In this document: positions 1 to 7,956 of the stretch, one piece after another | How positions within the stretch are numbered: the stretch's first letter is position 1 | Layout: each line of letters starts with the position of its first letter | Assembly: GCA_021154885.1 (NCBI GenBank) | Contig: JAJKHS010000075.1 | Span: 1 to 37,737, forward strand | Origin: Thermoanaerobaculum sp. | GTDB taxonomy: Bacteria > Acidobacteriota > Thermoanaerobaculia > Multivoradales > UBA5704 | Direction: 5' to 3' | DNA: 37,737 bases | The notes under the pieces: model-generated | Seen by the model: only the letters and a program-made list of their open reading frames with translations | Told to the model about the DNA's origin: nothing | The model's database searches: none | Position numbers and translations under genes: made by a program

Positions 1-624
1 CCGCTGACGGCGATCCTCTTCACCGTCGAGCTCACTCACGATTGGAACGTGCTGCCGGCCCTGCTGGTGGGAGCGGTCGTGGCGCACGGCACGACCGTCC
101 TGCTGCTGCGCCGCTCGATCCTCACCGAGAAGCTCGCCCGGCGCGGCCATCACCTGGTGCGTGAATACAGCGTCGATCCTTTCGAGGTCCACCGCATCGC
201 CGAGGTCATGGATCGCGGCGTCGTGACCATCCCGGCGACGATGACGGTGGCCGAGCTGTCCGCCCGCATCGCCGCCGGCGACCCGGCTCTGACCAGCCGT
301 CAGGGTATCCCCATCGTCGACGCGCGAGGCGAGCTGGCGGGGATCATCACGCGCAGCGATCTGATGCGGGCGATGGAGAGCGAGCAGGGGCGAGCCGCGA
401 GCGTGCTGGAGGCCGGCACGCGGGACCTGATCGTCGCCTATCCCGACGAGCTCCTGCGCGACGCCGTGGCGCGCATGTTGGCGCACGACATCGGCCGGCT
501 GCCGGTCGTCGATCGGCAAGACCGTCGCCGCTTGCTGGGATATCTGGGCCGCGCCGGCATCATGCGGGCGCGGGTGCGGCTTTTCCAGGAAGAGAACCTG
601 CGCGAGCGGGGAGGCGGGTCTTAG
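1..624 (+). CDS. ClC-family chloride channel/antiporter, C-terminal part with CBS domains (5' truncated by window)
   Basis: The reading frame is open from base 1, so the gene begins upstream of the window. The first residues (PLTAILFTVELTHDWNVLPA) match the last membrane helices of ClC-type chloride channels or H+/Cl- antiporters. They continue into the ILTEKLARRG...REY linker typical of bacterial ClC proteins with a cytoplasmic tail. Two CBS domains follow, one around VMDRGVVTIPATMTVAEL and one around VLEAGTRDLIVAYPDE, ending LPVVD; these usually bind adenine nucleotides and gate transport. The stop is TAG just before a repeat-rich intergenic stretch. A GTG at 49 would be an internal codon, not the start. 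Family assignment is firm; whether it is a channel or an exchanger cannot be told because the selectivity filter lies outside the window. Confidence 0.88.
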   Translation, partial: PLTAILFTVELTHDWNVLPALLVGAVVAHGTTVLLLRRSILTEKLARRGHHLVREYSVDPFEVHRIAEVMDRGVVTIPATMTVAELSARIAAGDPALTSRQGIPIVDARGELAGIITRSDLMRAMESEQGRAASVLEAGTRDLIVAYPDELLRDAVARMLAHDIGRLPVVDRQDRRRLLGYLGRAGIMRARVRLFQEENLRERGGGS

Positions 625-744
625 AGGGTGTCTCAAAAGATCGCCAGCGACTCCGATGGCGCCCGGGATTGAAAGGACGGAACGTTTGTGGAGGAGGAGT
701 AGGCGGGGCACCGGATCTCCGCTCTACACTCCGACGACCCTGCC

Positions 745-950
745 GCAAAACTCGCGAGCCCTGGTGCGGCCTCGCGAAGCCTGCTGCAAAACTCGCGAGG
801 CCCGGTCCGCGCCTCGCGAGCCCTCTACGAGATTTCGTGAGTTTTGCAACAGGCCTCGCGAAGCCCCGCACAGGGCGCGGGAATTTTGCAGCAGGCCTCG
901 CGAGTTTCGCAACAGGGCTCGCAATCCCCTTCACCGGGATTCGCGAGCTC
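745..950. repeat. Intergenic tandem array of about ten degenerate 21-bp units with a TCGCGA core
   Basis: The gap between the ClC gene and aroC (625-986) holds no convincing gene. Most of it is a direct-repeat array whose CTCGCGA-like cores start at about 751, 771, 792, 813, 834, 855, 876, 897, 918 and 940. The spacing is 21 bp apart from one 20-bp and one 22-bp step. Typical units read GCAAAACTCGCGAGGCC or CAACAGGCCTCGCGAAG. Several frames stay open on both strands because the period is a multiple of three and the units lack stops; this is not evidence of coding. A second 21-bp array lies at 33654-33968. Confidence 0.8.
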
Positions 951-986
951 CGACCGGTGTTTCGGGCCGTAGGCTTACCAGCCGCC

Positions 987-2168
987 CTACACGCCGCCCG
1001 GCCACGCCTTCTGTAGAGCCATCGTCGCCTCCCAGTGGGCCTTCACCTCGGCCATGGAGTCGCCGCCCACCTTCTCCAGCAGCGCGTCGGCCAGCACCAG
1101 GGCCACCATGGCCTCGGCGATGACCCCCGCGGCGGGGAGGGCGGTGACGTCGCTCCTCTCGTACTGCGAAGCGTGGGGCTCCAGGGTGTCGAGGTCGACG
1201 CTGGGGAGCCCCTTGCGCAGGGTGGCGATGGGTTTCTTGTAGGCGGTGATCACCACGTCCTCGCCGTTGGTGACGCCCCCCTCCAGGCCGCCGGCGCGAT
1301 TGGTGGGGCGGGTCCAGCGGCCTTCGGTGCGCTCGATGGCGTCGTGGGCGACGCTGCCGAAGCCGCGGGAGGCCGCGATCCCCGAGCCGATCTCCACCCC
1401 CTTGACGGCGTGGATGGAGAGGATGGCCTGGGCGAGGCGGCCGTCGAGCTTCTCGTCCCACTGCACGTGTGAGCCGAGACCCGGCGGCACGTTGTGGGCG
1501 ATCACCGTCACGGCGCCGCCGAGGGTGTCCCCCTCCTCCTTGGCCTGATCCACCAGGCGAACCATCTCCGGCTCCAGCGCGCGGTCGATGGCGCGCAGGG
1601 GAGAGGTCTCGTCGACCTTCAGGAGGTCCTCCCAGGTGGGAGGGGGAGCGTCGGCGCCGACGGGACCGAGGAAGCGGACGCCGCTCCTGATCTCCACTCC
1701 GAATTCCCGCAGCAGCATGCGGGCGAAGGCGCCGGCGGCGACGCGGGCGGTGGTCTCCCGGGCCGAGGCCCGCTCGAGGACGTCGCGCAGGTCCCGGCGG
1801 TCGTACTTGATCCCCCCGGCGAGGTCGGTGTGACCCGGCCGCGGGGACTTGAGGCGCCGCAGCTCGGCGAGGCGGGGATCGACCTCTTCGGGGCCCATCA
1901 CCTTCTCCCAGTTGGCGTAATCGCGGTTGGCGATCCACAGGGTGACAGGGGAGCCCAGGGTCTCGCCGCCGCGCACGCCGCCGCGGATCTCGGCCGTGTC
2001 CTTCTCGATCTGCATCCGCCGTCCACGGCCGTAGCCATGCTGGCGGCGGGCGAGGTCGTGGGCGAGCAGTTCGAGATCCACCCGCAGCCCGGCGGGCAGT
2101 CCGGTGAGGAGGGCGGTGAGGCCGGGACCGTGGCTCTCGCCGCCGGTCGTGAGCTGAAGCCGGCGCAT
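987..2168 (-). CDS. aroC: Chorismate synthase
   Basis: This enzyme converts 5-enolpyruvylshikimate-3-phosphate to chorismate with reduced FMN, the last step of the shikimate pathway. The 393-residue protein begins MRRLQLTTGGESHGPGL, with the GESHG signature at the N-terminus. It also has the RASARETTARVAAGA signature and the RPTNRAGGLEGGVTNGE signature in the second half. The ATG at 2168 was chosen over an upstream in-frame ATG at 2261 because homologues begin at this motif. No Shine-Dalgarno is visible; instead a TATCCT box lies 8 nt before the ATG, suggesting a very short leader. It diverges from the lanthipeptide precursor. Another shikimate gene, aroB, is 14 kb away. Confidence 0.97.
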   Translation of the reverse strand: MRRLQLTTGGESHGPGLTALLTGLPAGLRVDLELLAHDLARRQHGYGRGRRMQIEKDTAEIRGGVRGGETLGSPVTLWIANRDYANWEKVMGPEEVDPRLAELRRLKSPRPGHTDLAGGIKYDRRDLRDVLERASARETTARVAAGAFARMLLREFGVEIRSGVRFLGPVGADAPPPTWEDLLKVDETSPLRAIDRALEPEMVRLVDQAKEEGDTLGGAVTVIAHNVPPGLGSHVQWDEKLDGRLAQAILSIHAVKGVEIGSGIAASRGFGSVAHDAIERTEGRWTRPTNRAGGLEGGVTNGEDVVITAYKKPIATLRKGLPSVDLDTLEPHASQYERSDVTALPAAGVIAEAMVALVLADALLEKVGGDSMAEVKAHWEATMALQKAWPGGV

Positions 2169-2209
2169 GGCGGGGAAGGATAGCAGGAGGCGGGCTGGAG
2201 CGGCGGCCC

Positions 2210-2238
2210 TTGAAGATGGCCGGCGACGGCTGTATAAG
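2210..2238 (+). promoter_or_regulatory. Sigma70-like promoter of the lanthipeptide precursor
   Basis: TTGAAG at 2210-2215 and TATAAG at 2233-2238 are separated by exactly 17 bp. They lie 35 bp before the lanA start, predicting a leader of about 28 nt that contains the Shine-Dalgarno AAGGAG (2261-2266). This is the best consensus-like promoter in the window. Confidence 0.65.
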
Positions 2239-2272
2239 GATGCACTGGTCCTACACTCCAAAGGAGAGCGCG

Positions 2273-2434
2273 ATGAAGAAAGAGGTCAAGCGGAAGTTGA
2301 GTCTCAATCGGGAGACCGTGCGCACGCTGGAGGACGAACGACTGCAGACGGTGGTGGGAGAGCGCGGACCGACGGATGCTTCGGCCTGCAAGAGCTGTAT
2401 AAACACGACGTGCTGCCCGAGCAGGACCTGCTGA
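2273..2434 (+). CDS. Class I lanthipeptide precursor peptide (LanA)
   Basis: A 53-residue peptide beginning MKKEVKRKLSLNRETVRTLE. The leader contains the LxLxRETVRxL...LxxV-G pattern recognised in many class I (LanB/LanC) lanthipeptide leaders, ending TVVGER. The C-terminal part (about residues 34-53, TDASACKSCINTTCCPSRTC) has five cysteines (39, 42, 47, 48, 53) and seven Ser/Thr (34, 37, 41, 45, 46, 50, 52), as expected for a core that is dehydrated and cyclised to lanthionine rings. The start at 2273 is set by AAGGAG six nt upstream; an in-frame upstream ATG at 2210 lies in the promoter. The position before Arg31 is Glu rather than the usual second Gly or Ala, so the cleavage point is unclear. 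A lanC gene follows directly. The modification pattern and activity are inferred, not seen. Confidence 0.88.
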   Translation: MKKEVKRKLSLNRETVRTLEDERLQTVVGERGPTDASACKSCINTTCCPSRTC

Positions 2435-2445
2435 GAGGCCGGGCA

Positions 2446-2466
2446 CTCTCTCCACCGGGGAGAGGG
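2446..2466 (+). terminator. Hairpin between lanA and lanC, possible attenuator or processing site
   Basis: CTCTCTCC (2446-2453) and GGAGAGGG (2459-2466) can pair over eight positions, one a G-T wobble, around a 5-nt loop. There is no T-run, so it is not a classic intrinsic terminator. Partial read-through hairpins after precursor genes are common in lanthipeptide operons and raise peptide mRNA over enzyme mRNA; that role is inferred here. Confidence 0.4.
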
Positions 2467-2503
2467 CCCCAACCGCCGCCGGACACGATATCCTTCTCCG
2501 CCC

Positions 2504-3775
2504 ATGATCGAGTCGCGTATTCAATCTCAATCCTCCTGGCGTCCCATCCTCCCTCCCGAAGCCGCGGAGCGCGCCTTGGGGGCAGTGGAGGAGATCGCCG
2601 CCGACCTCCGGTCCCATCTGGCTTCGTCGTCGCTCGCCACCGGCCCGAGCCTGGCCGGCGGCACCGCCGGGCTCGCCCTGTTTTTCTCCTATCTCGACCA
2701 GGTCCGGCCCGGGGAGGGGTACGACGACCTCGCGATGGAGCTGCTGGAGCAGGCCGTCACGGCGACGGCCGAGAGCCCGCTGCCGCCCAGCCTCTACAGC
2801 GGCTTCTCCGGGGTCGCCTGGACGATGGAGCACCTGCGGGGCCGTCTCTACGAGGACGAGGACGGCGAGGACGCCGGCGAGGAGGTGGCGACAGCGCTGG
2901 TGGAGCACGTGGGGCTGACGCCGTGGCGCGGGCACTACGACGTGATCTCCGGCCTCGTGGGCTTCGGCGTTTACGCCCTGGAGCGGCTGCCGCGCCCGGG
3001 CGGAGAGGAGTGCCTGCGGCGGGTGGTGGCCCGGCTGTCCGAGACGGCCGAGCACGGTCCCCAGGGAATCACCTGGCTGACCGGGCCGGAGCTCATGCCG
3101 GAGCGGGACCTCGAGCTGTTCCCGGCGGGGAACTACAACCTCGGCGTGGCCCACGGCGTGCCGGGGGTGATCGGCCTGCTGGGGCTGGCACAGACGGCGA
3201 GAGTGGAGTGCCGCCCGCTGCTGGACGGCGCCGTGGCCTGGCTGCTGGCCCAGAAGCTGCCGCCGGGATCGGGGTCGGTCTTCAGCTACAGCGTGGCGGC
3301 CGGCGTCGAGGCGAATCCCACGCGTGTCGCCTGGTGCTACGGCGACCTGGGGATTGCCGCGACCCTGCTGGTGGCCGGCCGCGCCGTGGGAGAGCGGGAC
3401 TGGGAGCGCGAGGCCGTGGAGATCGCACGGCAGTCCGCCGCGCGCACCCTGGAGGATTCCGGAATGCAGGACGGGGGGATCTGCCACGGCGGAGCCGGCA
3501 TCGCCCACCTCTTCAACCGTCTCCACCAGGCGACCGGCGACCCGGCGCTGGGGGAGGCGGCCCGGCGCTGGATCGACCAGACCCTGGCGCTGCGGCAGCC
3601 CGGGGTGGGAATCGGAGGTTTCCAGATGTGGGTGCCGAACGAGGAGAGGGAGCTCGGCTGGCGGGACGAGGCCGGCTTCCTCACCGGCTCGTCCGGCGTC
3701 GGGCTGGCCCTGCTGGCGGCAGCCACTGAGGTCGAGCCGGAGTGGGACCGGGTGCTGCAGATCTCACCGGTTTGA
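2504..3775 (+). CDS. Lanthionine synthetase C family cyclase (LanC)
   Basis: LanC enzymes catalyse addition of cysteine thiols to dehydroalanine or dehydrobutyrine in the modified precursor, forming the thioether rings. The 423-residue protein has the expected zinc ligands: Cys278 in RVAWCYGDLG, and Cys327-His328 in GGICHGGAGIAH. It also has the upstream motif VAHGVPGVIG (His218) and repeated GxxG barrel-hairpin motifs such as YSGFSGVAW and GFLTGSSGVGLAL. Length is normal for stand-alone LanC. The start ATG at 2504 lacks a Shine-Dalgarno but has TATCCT nine nt upstream, so it may have its own short-leader transcript besides read-through from lanA. It lies 69 bp after lanA on the same strand, which ties it to that peptide. 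Confidence 0.95.
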   Translation: MIESRIQSQSSWRPILPPEAAERALGAVEEIAADLRSHLASSSLATGPSLAGGTAGLALFFSYLDQVRPGEGYDDLAMELLEQAVTATAESPLPPSLYSGFSGVAWTMEHLRGRLYEDEDGEDAGEEVATALVEHVGLTPWRGHYDVISGLVGFGVYALERLPRPGGEECLRRVVARLSETAEHGPQGITWLTGPELMPERDLELFPAGNYNLGVAHGVPGVIGLLGLAQTARVECRPLLDGAVAWLLAQKLPPGSGSVFSYSVAAGVEANPTRVAWCYGDLGIAATLLVAGRAVGERDWEREAVEIARQSAARTLEDSGMQDGGICHGGAGIAHLFNRLHQATGDPALGEAARRWIDQTLALRQPGVGIGGFQMWVPNEERELGWRDEAGFLTGSSGVGLALLAAATEVEPEWDRVLQISPV

Positions 3776-3840
3776 GAGGTTTGTAAGGCGTAGGATTACA
3801 GTCAGAGGAGGTTCGGGCTCTTGGCCTGGATGGAGCGGCT

Positions 3841-4122
3841 ATGAACGAGCAGGTCAAGGATCTCCTGGAACAGGGAGCGGCGCTCCTCAAAGCCGCGGGG
3901 GCGAGGGAGGTGTATGTCTTCGGTTCGGTGGCCGAAGGACGGTCGCGTGAGGGCTCCGACATCGACTTGGCCGTGGCCGGACTGCCACCGAAGACCTTCT
4001 TCGCCACCATGGCCCGCTTGGCCGATCTTTTCGATCGGACTGTGGACCTGGTGGACCTGGACGAGGTCAGCCCATTCACCGCACATCTGCGCAGCAAGGG
4101 ACTTCTGCGACGTGTGGCCTGA
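3841..4122 (+). CDS. MNT-family nucleotidyltransferase antitoxin
   Basis: A 93-residue minimal nucleotidyltransferase. The active-site pattern is GS(x10)DxD, seen as FGSVAEGRSREGSDIDLAV with Ser29, Asp40 and Asp42. Proteins of this family (MntA) transfer AMP from ATP to a tyrosine of a partner HEPN ribonuclease and so silence it. The downstream gene is such a partner and its probable GTG start overlaps the end of this gene by 11 nt, as in typical MNT/HEPN operons. A purine-rich GGAG lies close before the ATG. The pair sits between the lanC gene and the convergent lanB gene, an unusual place that suggests insertion into the lanthipeptide locus. Confidence 0.88.
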   Translation: MNEQVKDLLEQGAALLKAAGAREVYVFGSVAEGRSREGSDIDLAVAGLPPKTFFATMARLADLFDRTVDLVDLDEVSPFTAHLRSKGLLRRVA

Positions 4123-4582
4123 GCTGAAAGAGCAGATCGGTGTCGAGGAGGCACAACTGCAGCATCTTCTGGAGCTCCACCGTTCGCTCTTGGAGAAATG
4201 TCAGTCTGAGGAGCCCGGTCCCATCGAGCTCTCCGCCTTGGCGGCACTGCTGCATTCCTTTTACACAGGGATTGAGAACCTGTTTCGCAGGGTTGCGATT
4301 GAAATTGACGGCGGCGCAACACACGGTGACGCCTGGCACCGCCGTCTCCTGCAACAGATGACCGAGGATAGAGGGGGCAGACCTCACGTCATCTCTTCAG
4401 ATCTTCTTGATCGTCTCCAATCCTACCTTCAGTTTCGACATTTCTTCCGGCATTCGTACTCGTTCCAGCTCAGATGGGACAAGCTGGAGCCCTTGATCCT
4501 GCAGTGTGAGGAGACTTTTACCATCCTTCGCGGCGAGATCGCGGCTTTTTCCGCCCGCATGGAAGAGCTTCATCAAGGCTGA
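4112..4582 (+). CDS. HEPN-domain (HepT-like) ribonuclease toxin
   Basis: The protein is 156 residues if the GTG at 4112 is the start; no in-frame ATG precedes the conserved region. It is helical and carries the HEPN signature Rx4HxY in RHFFRHSY (Arg109, His114, Tyr116), the catalytic ribonuclease motif whose tyrosine is the target of AMP transfer by the partner. The segment FYTGIENLFRRVA near residues 50-62 is also typical of HepT-like proteins. It is translated after the MNT gene with overlapping ends. Function as a toxin/antitoxin unit follows from the family and the gene order. It ends 35 bp before the stop of the convergent lanB gene, with a shared hairpin between them. Confidence 0.82.
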   Translation: MWPELKEQIGVEEAQLQHLLELHRSLLEKCQSEEPGPIELSALAALLHSFYTGIENLFRRVAIEIDGGATHGDAWHRRLLQQMTEDRGGRPHVISSDLLDRLQSYLQFRHFFRHSYSFQLRWDKLEPLILQCEETFTILRGEIAAFSARMEELHQG

Positions 4583-4592
4583 GCCGCGGAGA

Positions 4593-4620
4593 TGAGGGCT
4601 CCGGTGGGCGAGAGCCCTCA
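4593..4620. terminator. Bidirectional hairpin between convergent hepT-like and lanB genes
   Basis: TGAGGGCTC (4593-4601) and GAGCCCTCA (4612-4620) form a perfect 9-bp inverted repeat with a 10-nt loop, ending on the lanB stop codon. No T-tract follows on either strand, so it could stop or only stabilise transcripts. Its position between convergent genes supports a 3'-end role. Confidence 0.5.
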
Positions 4621-7600
4621 CGAAGCCGCCGCCGGCACCGGCTTGTCCGGCTTGCCCCCCTTGCGTGCCCGGGCCGCGCGCGATTCGTGGAGCTGGAAGA
4701 GGAAATCGTAGAGCACCAGCTCGTGGGCGCGGGCGGCGGAGCGGATCATGCGGTTGACGTGCATGTGGATGAAGCTGGGCGCGAGGTCGGCGACCGACTG
4801 GTTGAGCCGGCCGGCGACGGCGCGCGCCCGCAGCTCGGCGCAGAGCGGCGCCAGGCGCTCCGAGCGGCGGCGCAGCACGGCCAGGGCGGGCGCCAGCTCG
4901 CTCGCCTCGTCGCCCGCCGGATCGAGCAGGGGGGCGAGGCTCCGCCCCTCCTTGCGGAACTTCTGATCGAGCTGTACGCGCAGGCCCTTGCCGCCGCCGA
5001 ACTCGCGGCCGAAGCCCTCCTTCATCACCCGCATCGTGCGCGTCCGCTCCTCGCCTTCGAGCCCGAGATCGGTGAGCAGCATGTCGGCGCCGCGCAGGGC
5101 GATGCGCCAGCGCACGTCCGCCCCCTCGTCGCCCTCCAGCATCTCGACGATGGCGAGGACGGCGTCGCTGTCGGCCTCGAAGATCGACTCGGCGAGGAGC
5201 ATCCCCTCCGGCCCGCCGTAGCGCTCCACCTCCCGTTCGTAGGTGTCGAGTTGCACCTTCCACAGCCGGCCATCGGCGAGGCGGGGGTCGAGCTCTGCAT
5301 GGAGACGGGGGAGGAGCCGCCCGCCCAGCTCCGCCGGGCGGCCGTGGAAGCGCAGGCGCAGGTGCCACTCCGGATCGCCGTAGCGGATGAAGAACCAACT
5401 GTCGGCCGTGCCTTCGGCGAGCGCCTCGCGCGCCACCGGCGCCACCACCTCGCGCAGCAGGCCGTCCGCCGTCGAGGTGCCGGTGTAGACCTTGACGTAC
5501 AGCCACTCGGAGCCGGGCGGGAAGGTGCGGCGCAGGGGGGGAGGCGGCGCCTGCTCCCGCCGCTCCGGCCGCGGTCTCGGCTCGGCGGCGGCCTCCCGAG
5601 GCTTGCGCACGTAGGCCACCAGGATCTCGTGCAGGAACCGCCCCTCGGGACCCGTCGCCGGCAGCTCGTCCGGTCCCGGGAAGAACTCCACCAGGCGGGC
5701 GCGGTCGCGCTCCTCGATGACGTCCAGGAAGGTGTCGATCGAGAGGACGTTGTCGAGATCCACCAGCAGCTCGTTGTCGGCGTCCACCAGGGCCAAGAGG
5801 CGGGGAAGGTTCCGCTTCCCGCGCCACTGCTGCACCGCCGCGTAGCGCTCCGCGCCCTGCGCCTTGACGAGGGCCTTGATCTCGGCCTGCGTCATCCACC
5901 AGGAGGCGCGGGTGAGCACCAGCCGGCCGGTGGTGACGCGGGGGAGGAAGGGGGCGCCGTCGAGGGCGCCCCAGCTCCAGCTCAGGCCTCCCAGGTTCCC
6001 CTGGCCCTGGAGCATGCAGAGGAAGCGGTAGACGCCCAGGCTGCCGCGCCAGAAGTTGTGGGCGCTGGTCAGCCGCGGGATCACCTCCCGTCCCAGGCGC
6101 GCCGAGCGCAGCACGATGCGGTTGCCGGCCACCGAGACCCGCAGGTCGGAGACCGGGATCTGCCGCTCGGCCGGCGCGCCGGAGCGGCCGAGGAAGGGGA
6201 TCTCGTACTCGCGCAGCACCGGCCGCGCCAGGATGTTGCCGATCCGCCCCTGGGGGAGGTGGACGATCTCCGCGAAGATGGCGTCCGGGTGGTGCGCCTC
6301 CTCGGCCCGCAGGTGCTCTTCGACGAGGCGGCTGAGCTCCGGATCGGCGTGGCAGAACCGTCCCAGCAGCCGCGCTCCCGAGGGGCCGCCGCCGTTGTCG
6401 AAGAGGAGCCGGAAATCGCCCCGCGCCAAGGCCTCCGGCGAGGCCGCGGCGAGGGTGGCCATGACGTGGAAGGTGTCGGGCAGCGGCGACTTGGCGGGAG
6501 CTCCCTCCCCCGGCGTCATGGGCGCCATCCTCTCCAGGTCCTCCGGGGTGATCTCGATCTCCCGGCTGCCTTGAGCCAGGGCTTCGTGGACCTTGGCGAG
6601 GAGCACCGCCATGACCCGCCCCCAGGGGACGTTCTGCTCGGCGGGCAGGCCGGCGAAGGCGATGCCGCGCAGCAGGGGCGAGGCCTCGGCGCCGAAGTCG
6701 GACGAGCGCTCGAAGCCGACGCCCACCTCCTCGTCCAGCGCTTCGAGCAGGGGGACCTCGCGCCCTTCGTAGCGCTCGTTGAAGTCTTTGCGGAAGCGGT
6801 CCAGCCCCTCCTGCGGCCGGTCCGTGGCCAGGCGGTAGAGGACGTCGAGGGCGCGTCCGATCTCCTCCAGGACGTCGGCCCCCAGCATCGCCTGGTCCGC
6901 GGGCTTGACCATGTCGAGCTGGAAGAGGCGGGACATCTCGACCGGCGTGGGGAGCTCGCGCAGGGTCTCGGCGATCTTCTCATAGCGGGCCGGCTCCTGG
7001 CCGGGGCCGGCGGCGTCGAGGGCCGCCAGCTCGTCGCGCACCTGCACCAGGCGTTCGAGGGCGCCGGCGACGGAAGCCCCGGCAGGCATCGCGGCGAGTT
7101 GCTCGATCAGGTCGTGGATGGCCTCGGGGCCGGTGACCGGGGTGGAGAGGTCGGAGACCAGGATCTGGCTGTCGATCAGCTCGGCGACGAACTCGGACGC
7201 CTCCTCCGGGCTCACCTCGCCGTCGGGGTCGAAGGCCACCAGGGCGTCGGCGACGTCGCGGGCGCGGGCGCCGCCCTCGGCGCGGCGCAGGGCCTCTTCC
7301 AGGTAGTCCGAGGCGTCGACCGCCACGAGGTGATGGGAGCGGACCTTGTTCTCCAGCCGCGCCTCGGCGTAGCGCAGCCGGGCGGCGGCGCGGTAGAGGC
7401 TGGAGTTGGGGCGATACAGGAGCGCCTCGCGCACCGCCGGATCCCGCCCCAGGTCCTCGCAGAGGGCGAAGAGGTAGTCCATGTCCAGCCGTGTGTGCCG
7501 CTCGTAGGCGGCGCGGGGGGCCACGGCGATGCGGGTGGGAGAGCCGGGGGCGGTCTCGACCGGCCCCAGCGAGCAGCCGGAGAACAGGCCGAACGGGGTG

Positions 7601-7956
7601 GCCCGGGCCGCCATCCTGTAGATATAGCGCAGCAGGGCCCGCTCGGCCCGCAGCCCCTTCTTGCCGTCGGGCGCCGCCCGCCAGGCGGCGAGGCTGTCGT
7701 AGAGCGAGGGGGAGGCGAGGAAGACGGCCTCCAGCACTTCCGGACGGGCGGCCAGGGCGGCGAGGCGGGCGCGCAGCCGCTCGCGGTCGACGGCCAGGGC
7801 GGCCGCCAGGGCCTGGGGCTCGGGGCTTCCCATGGCCCCGGGCGCCTCCAGGCCGGCGGAGAAGGACTCAAGCTCCTCGAAGGGGAGCAGGGGAGTGCGG
7901 AAGGCGAAAAAGCCGGAGGGGGCGAATGGCCTCTCAGGACCGCTTGGCTTGGCCAT
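4618..7956 (-). CDS. Full-length lantibiotic dehydratase (LanB)
   Basis: LanB enzymes dehydrate Ser/Thr of the precursor core. The N-terminal domain transfers glutamate from glutamyl-tRNA to the hydroxyl and the C-terminal domain eliminates it. This 1112-residue protein has both parts in one chain. The N-terminal glutamylation domain starts with the hallmark RATPFGLFSG (about residues 118-127). The SpaB_C/thiopeptide-type elimination domain begins near residue 825 with LYVKVYTG and contains SWFFIRYGDPEWHLRLRF. Length is a little above stand-alone LanB (about 1000 residues) and it is not split, unlike thiopeptide systems. Its ATG lies 23 nt inside the end of the upstream RNB gene, implying coupled translation. 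It faces lanA-lanC from the opposite strand, so dehydratase and cyclase are transcribed separately. Confidence 0.95.
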   Translation of the reverse strand: MAKPSGPERPFAPSGFFAFRTPLLPFEELESFSAGLEAPGAMGSPEPQALAAALAVDRERLRARLAALAARPEVLEAVFLASPSLYDSLAAWRAAPDGKKGLRAERALLRYIYRMAARATPFGLFSGCSLGPVETAPGSPTRIAVAPRAAYERHTRLDMDYLFALCEDLGRDPAVREALLYRPNSSLYRAAARLRYAEARLENKVRSHHLVAVDASDYLEEALRRAEGGARARDVADALVAFDPDGEVSPEEASEFVAELIDSQILVSDLSTPVTGPEAIHDLIEQLAAMPAGASVAGALERLVQVRDELAALDAAGPGQEPARYEKIAETLRELPTPVEMSRLFQLDMVKPADQAMLGADVLEEIGRALDVLYRLATDRPQEGLDRFRKDFNERYEGREVPLLEALDEEVGVGFERSSDFGAEASPLLRGIAFAGLPAEQNVPWGRVMAVLLAKVHEALAQGSREIEITPEDLERMAPMTPGEGAPAKSPLPDTFHVMATLAAASPEALARGDFRLLFDNGGGPSGARLLGRFCHADPELSRLVEEHLRAEEAHHPDAIFAEIVHLPQGRIGNILARPVLREYEIPFLGRSGAPAERQIPVSDLRVSVAGNRIVLRSARLGREVIPRLTSAHNFWRGSLGVYRFLCMLQGQGNLGGLSWSWGALDGAPFLPRVTTGRLVLTRASWWMTQAEIKALVKAQGAERYAAVQQWRGKRNLPRLLALVDADNELLVDLDNVLSIDTFLDVIEERDRARLVEFFPGPDELPATGPEGRFLHEILVAYVRKPREAAAEPRPRPERREQAPPPPLRRTFPPGSEWLYVKVYTGTSTADGLLREVVAPVAREALAEGTADSWFFIRYGDPEWHLRLRFHGRPAELGGRLLPRLHAELDPRLADGRLWKVQLDTYEREVERYGGPEGMLLAESIFEADSDAVLAIVEMLEGDEGADVRWRIALRGADMLLTDLGLEGEERTRTMRVMKEGFGREFGGGKGLRVQLDQKFRKEGRSLAPLLDPAGDEASELAPALAVLRRRSERLAPLCAELRARAVAGRLNQSVADLAPSFIHMHVNRMIRSAARAHELVLYDFLFQLHESRAARARKGGKPDKPVPAAAS

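Noticed and set aside
560-1123. Several overlapping ORFs on both strands across the left repeat array
   Set aside because: All arise from repeated stop-free 21-bp units; they give Ala/Arg/Gly-rich repeats with no start signals.
2210-2272. N-terminal extension of the lanthipeptide precursor from an earlier ATG
   Set aside because: The upstream start overlaps the -35 hexamer, while the ATG at 2273 has an ideal Shine-Dalgarno and matches leader lengths of the family.
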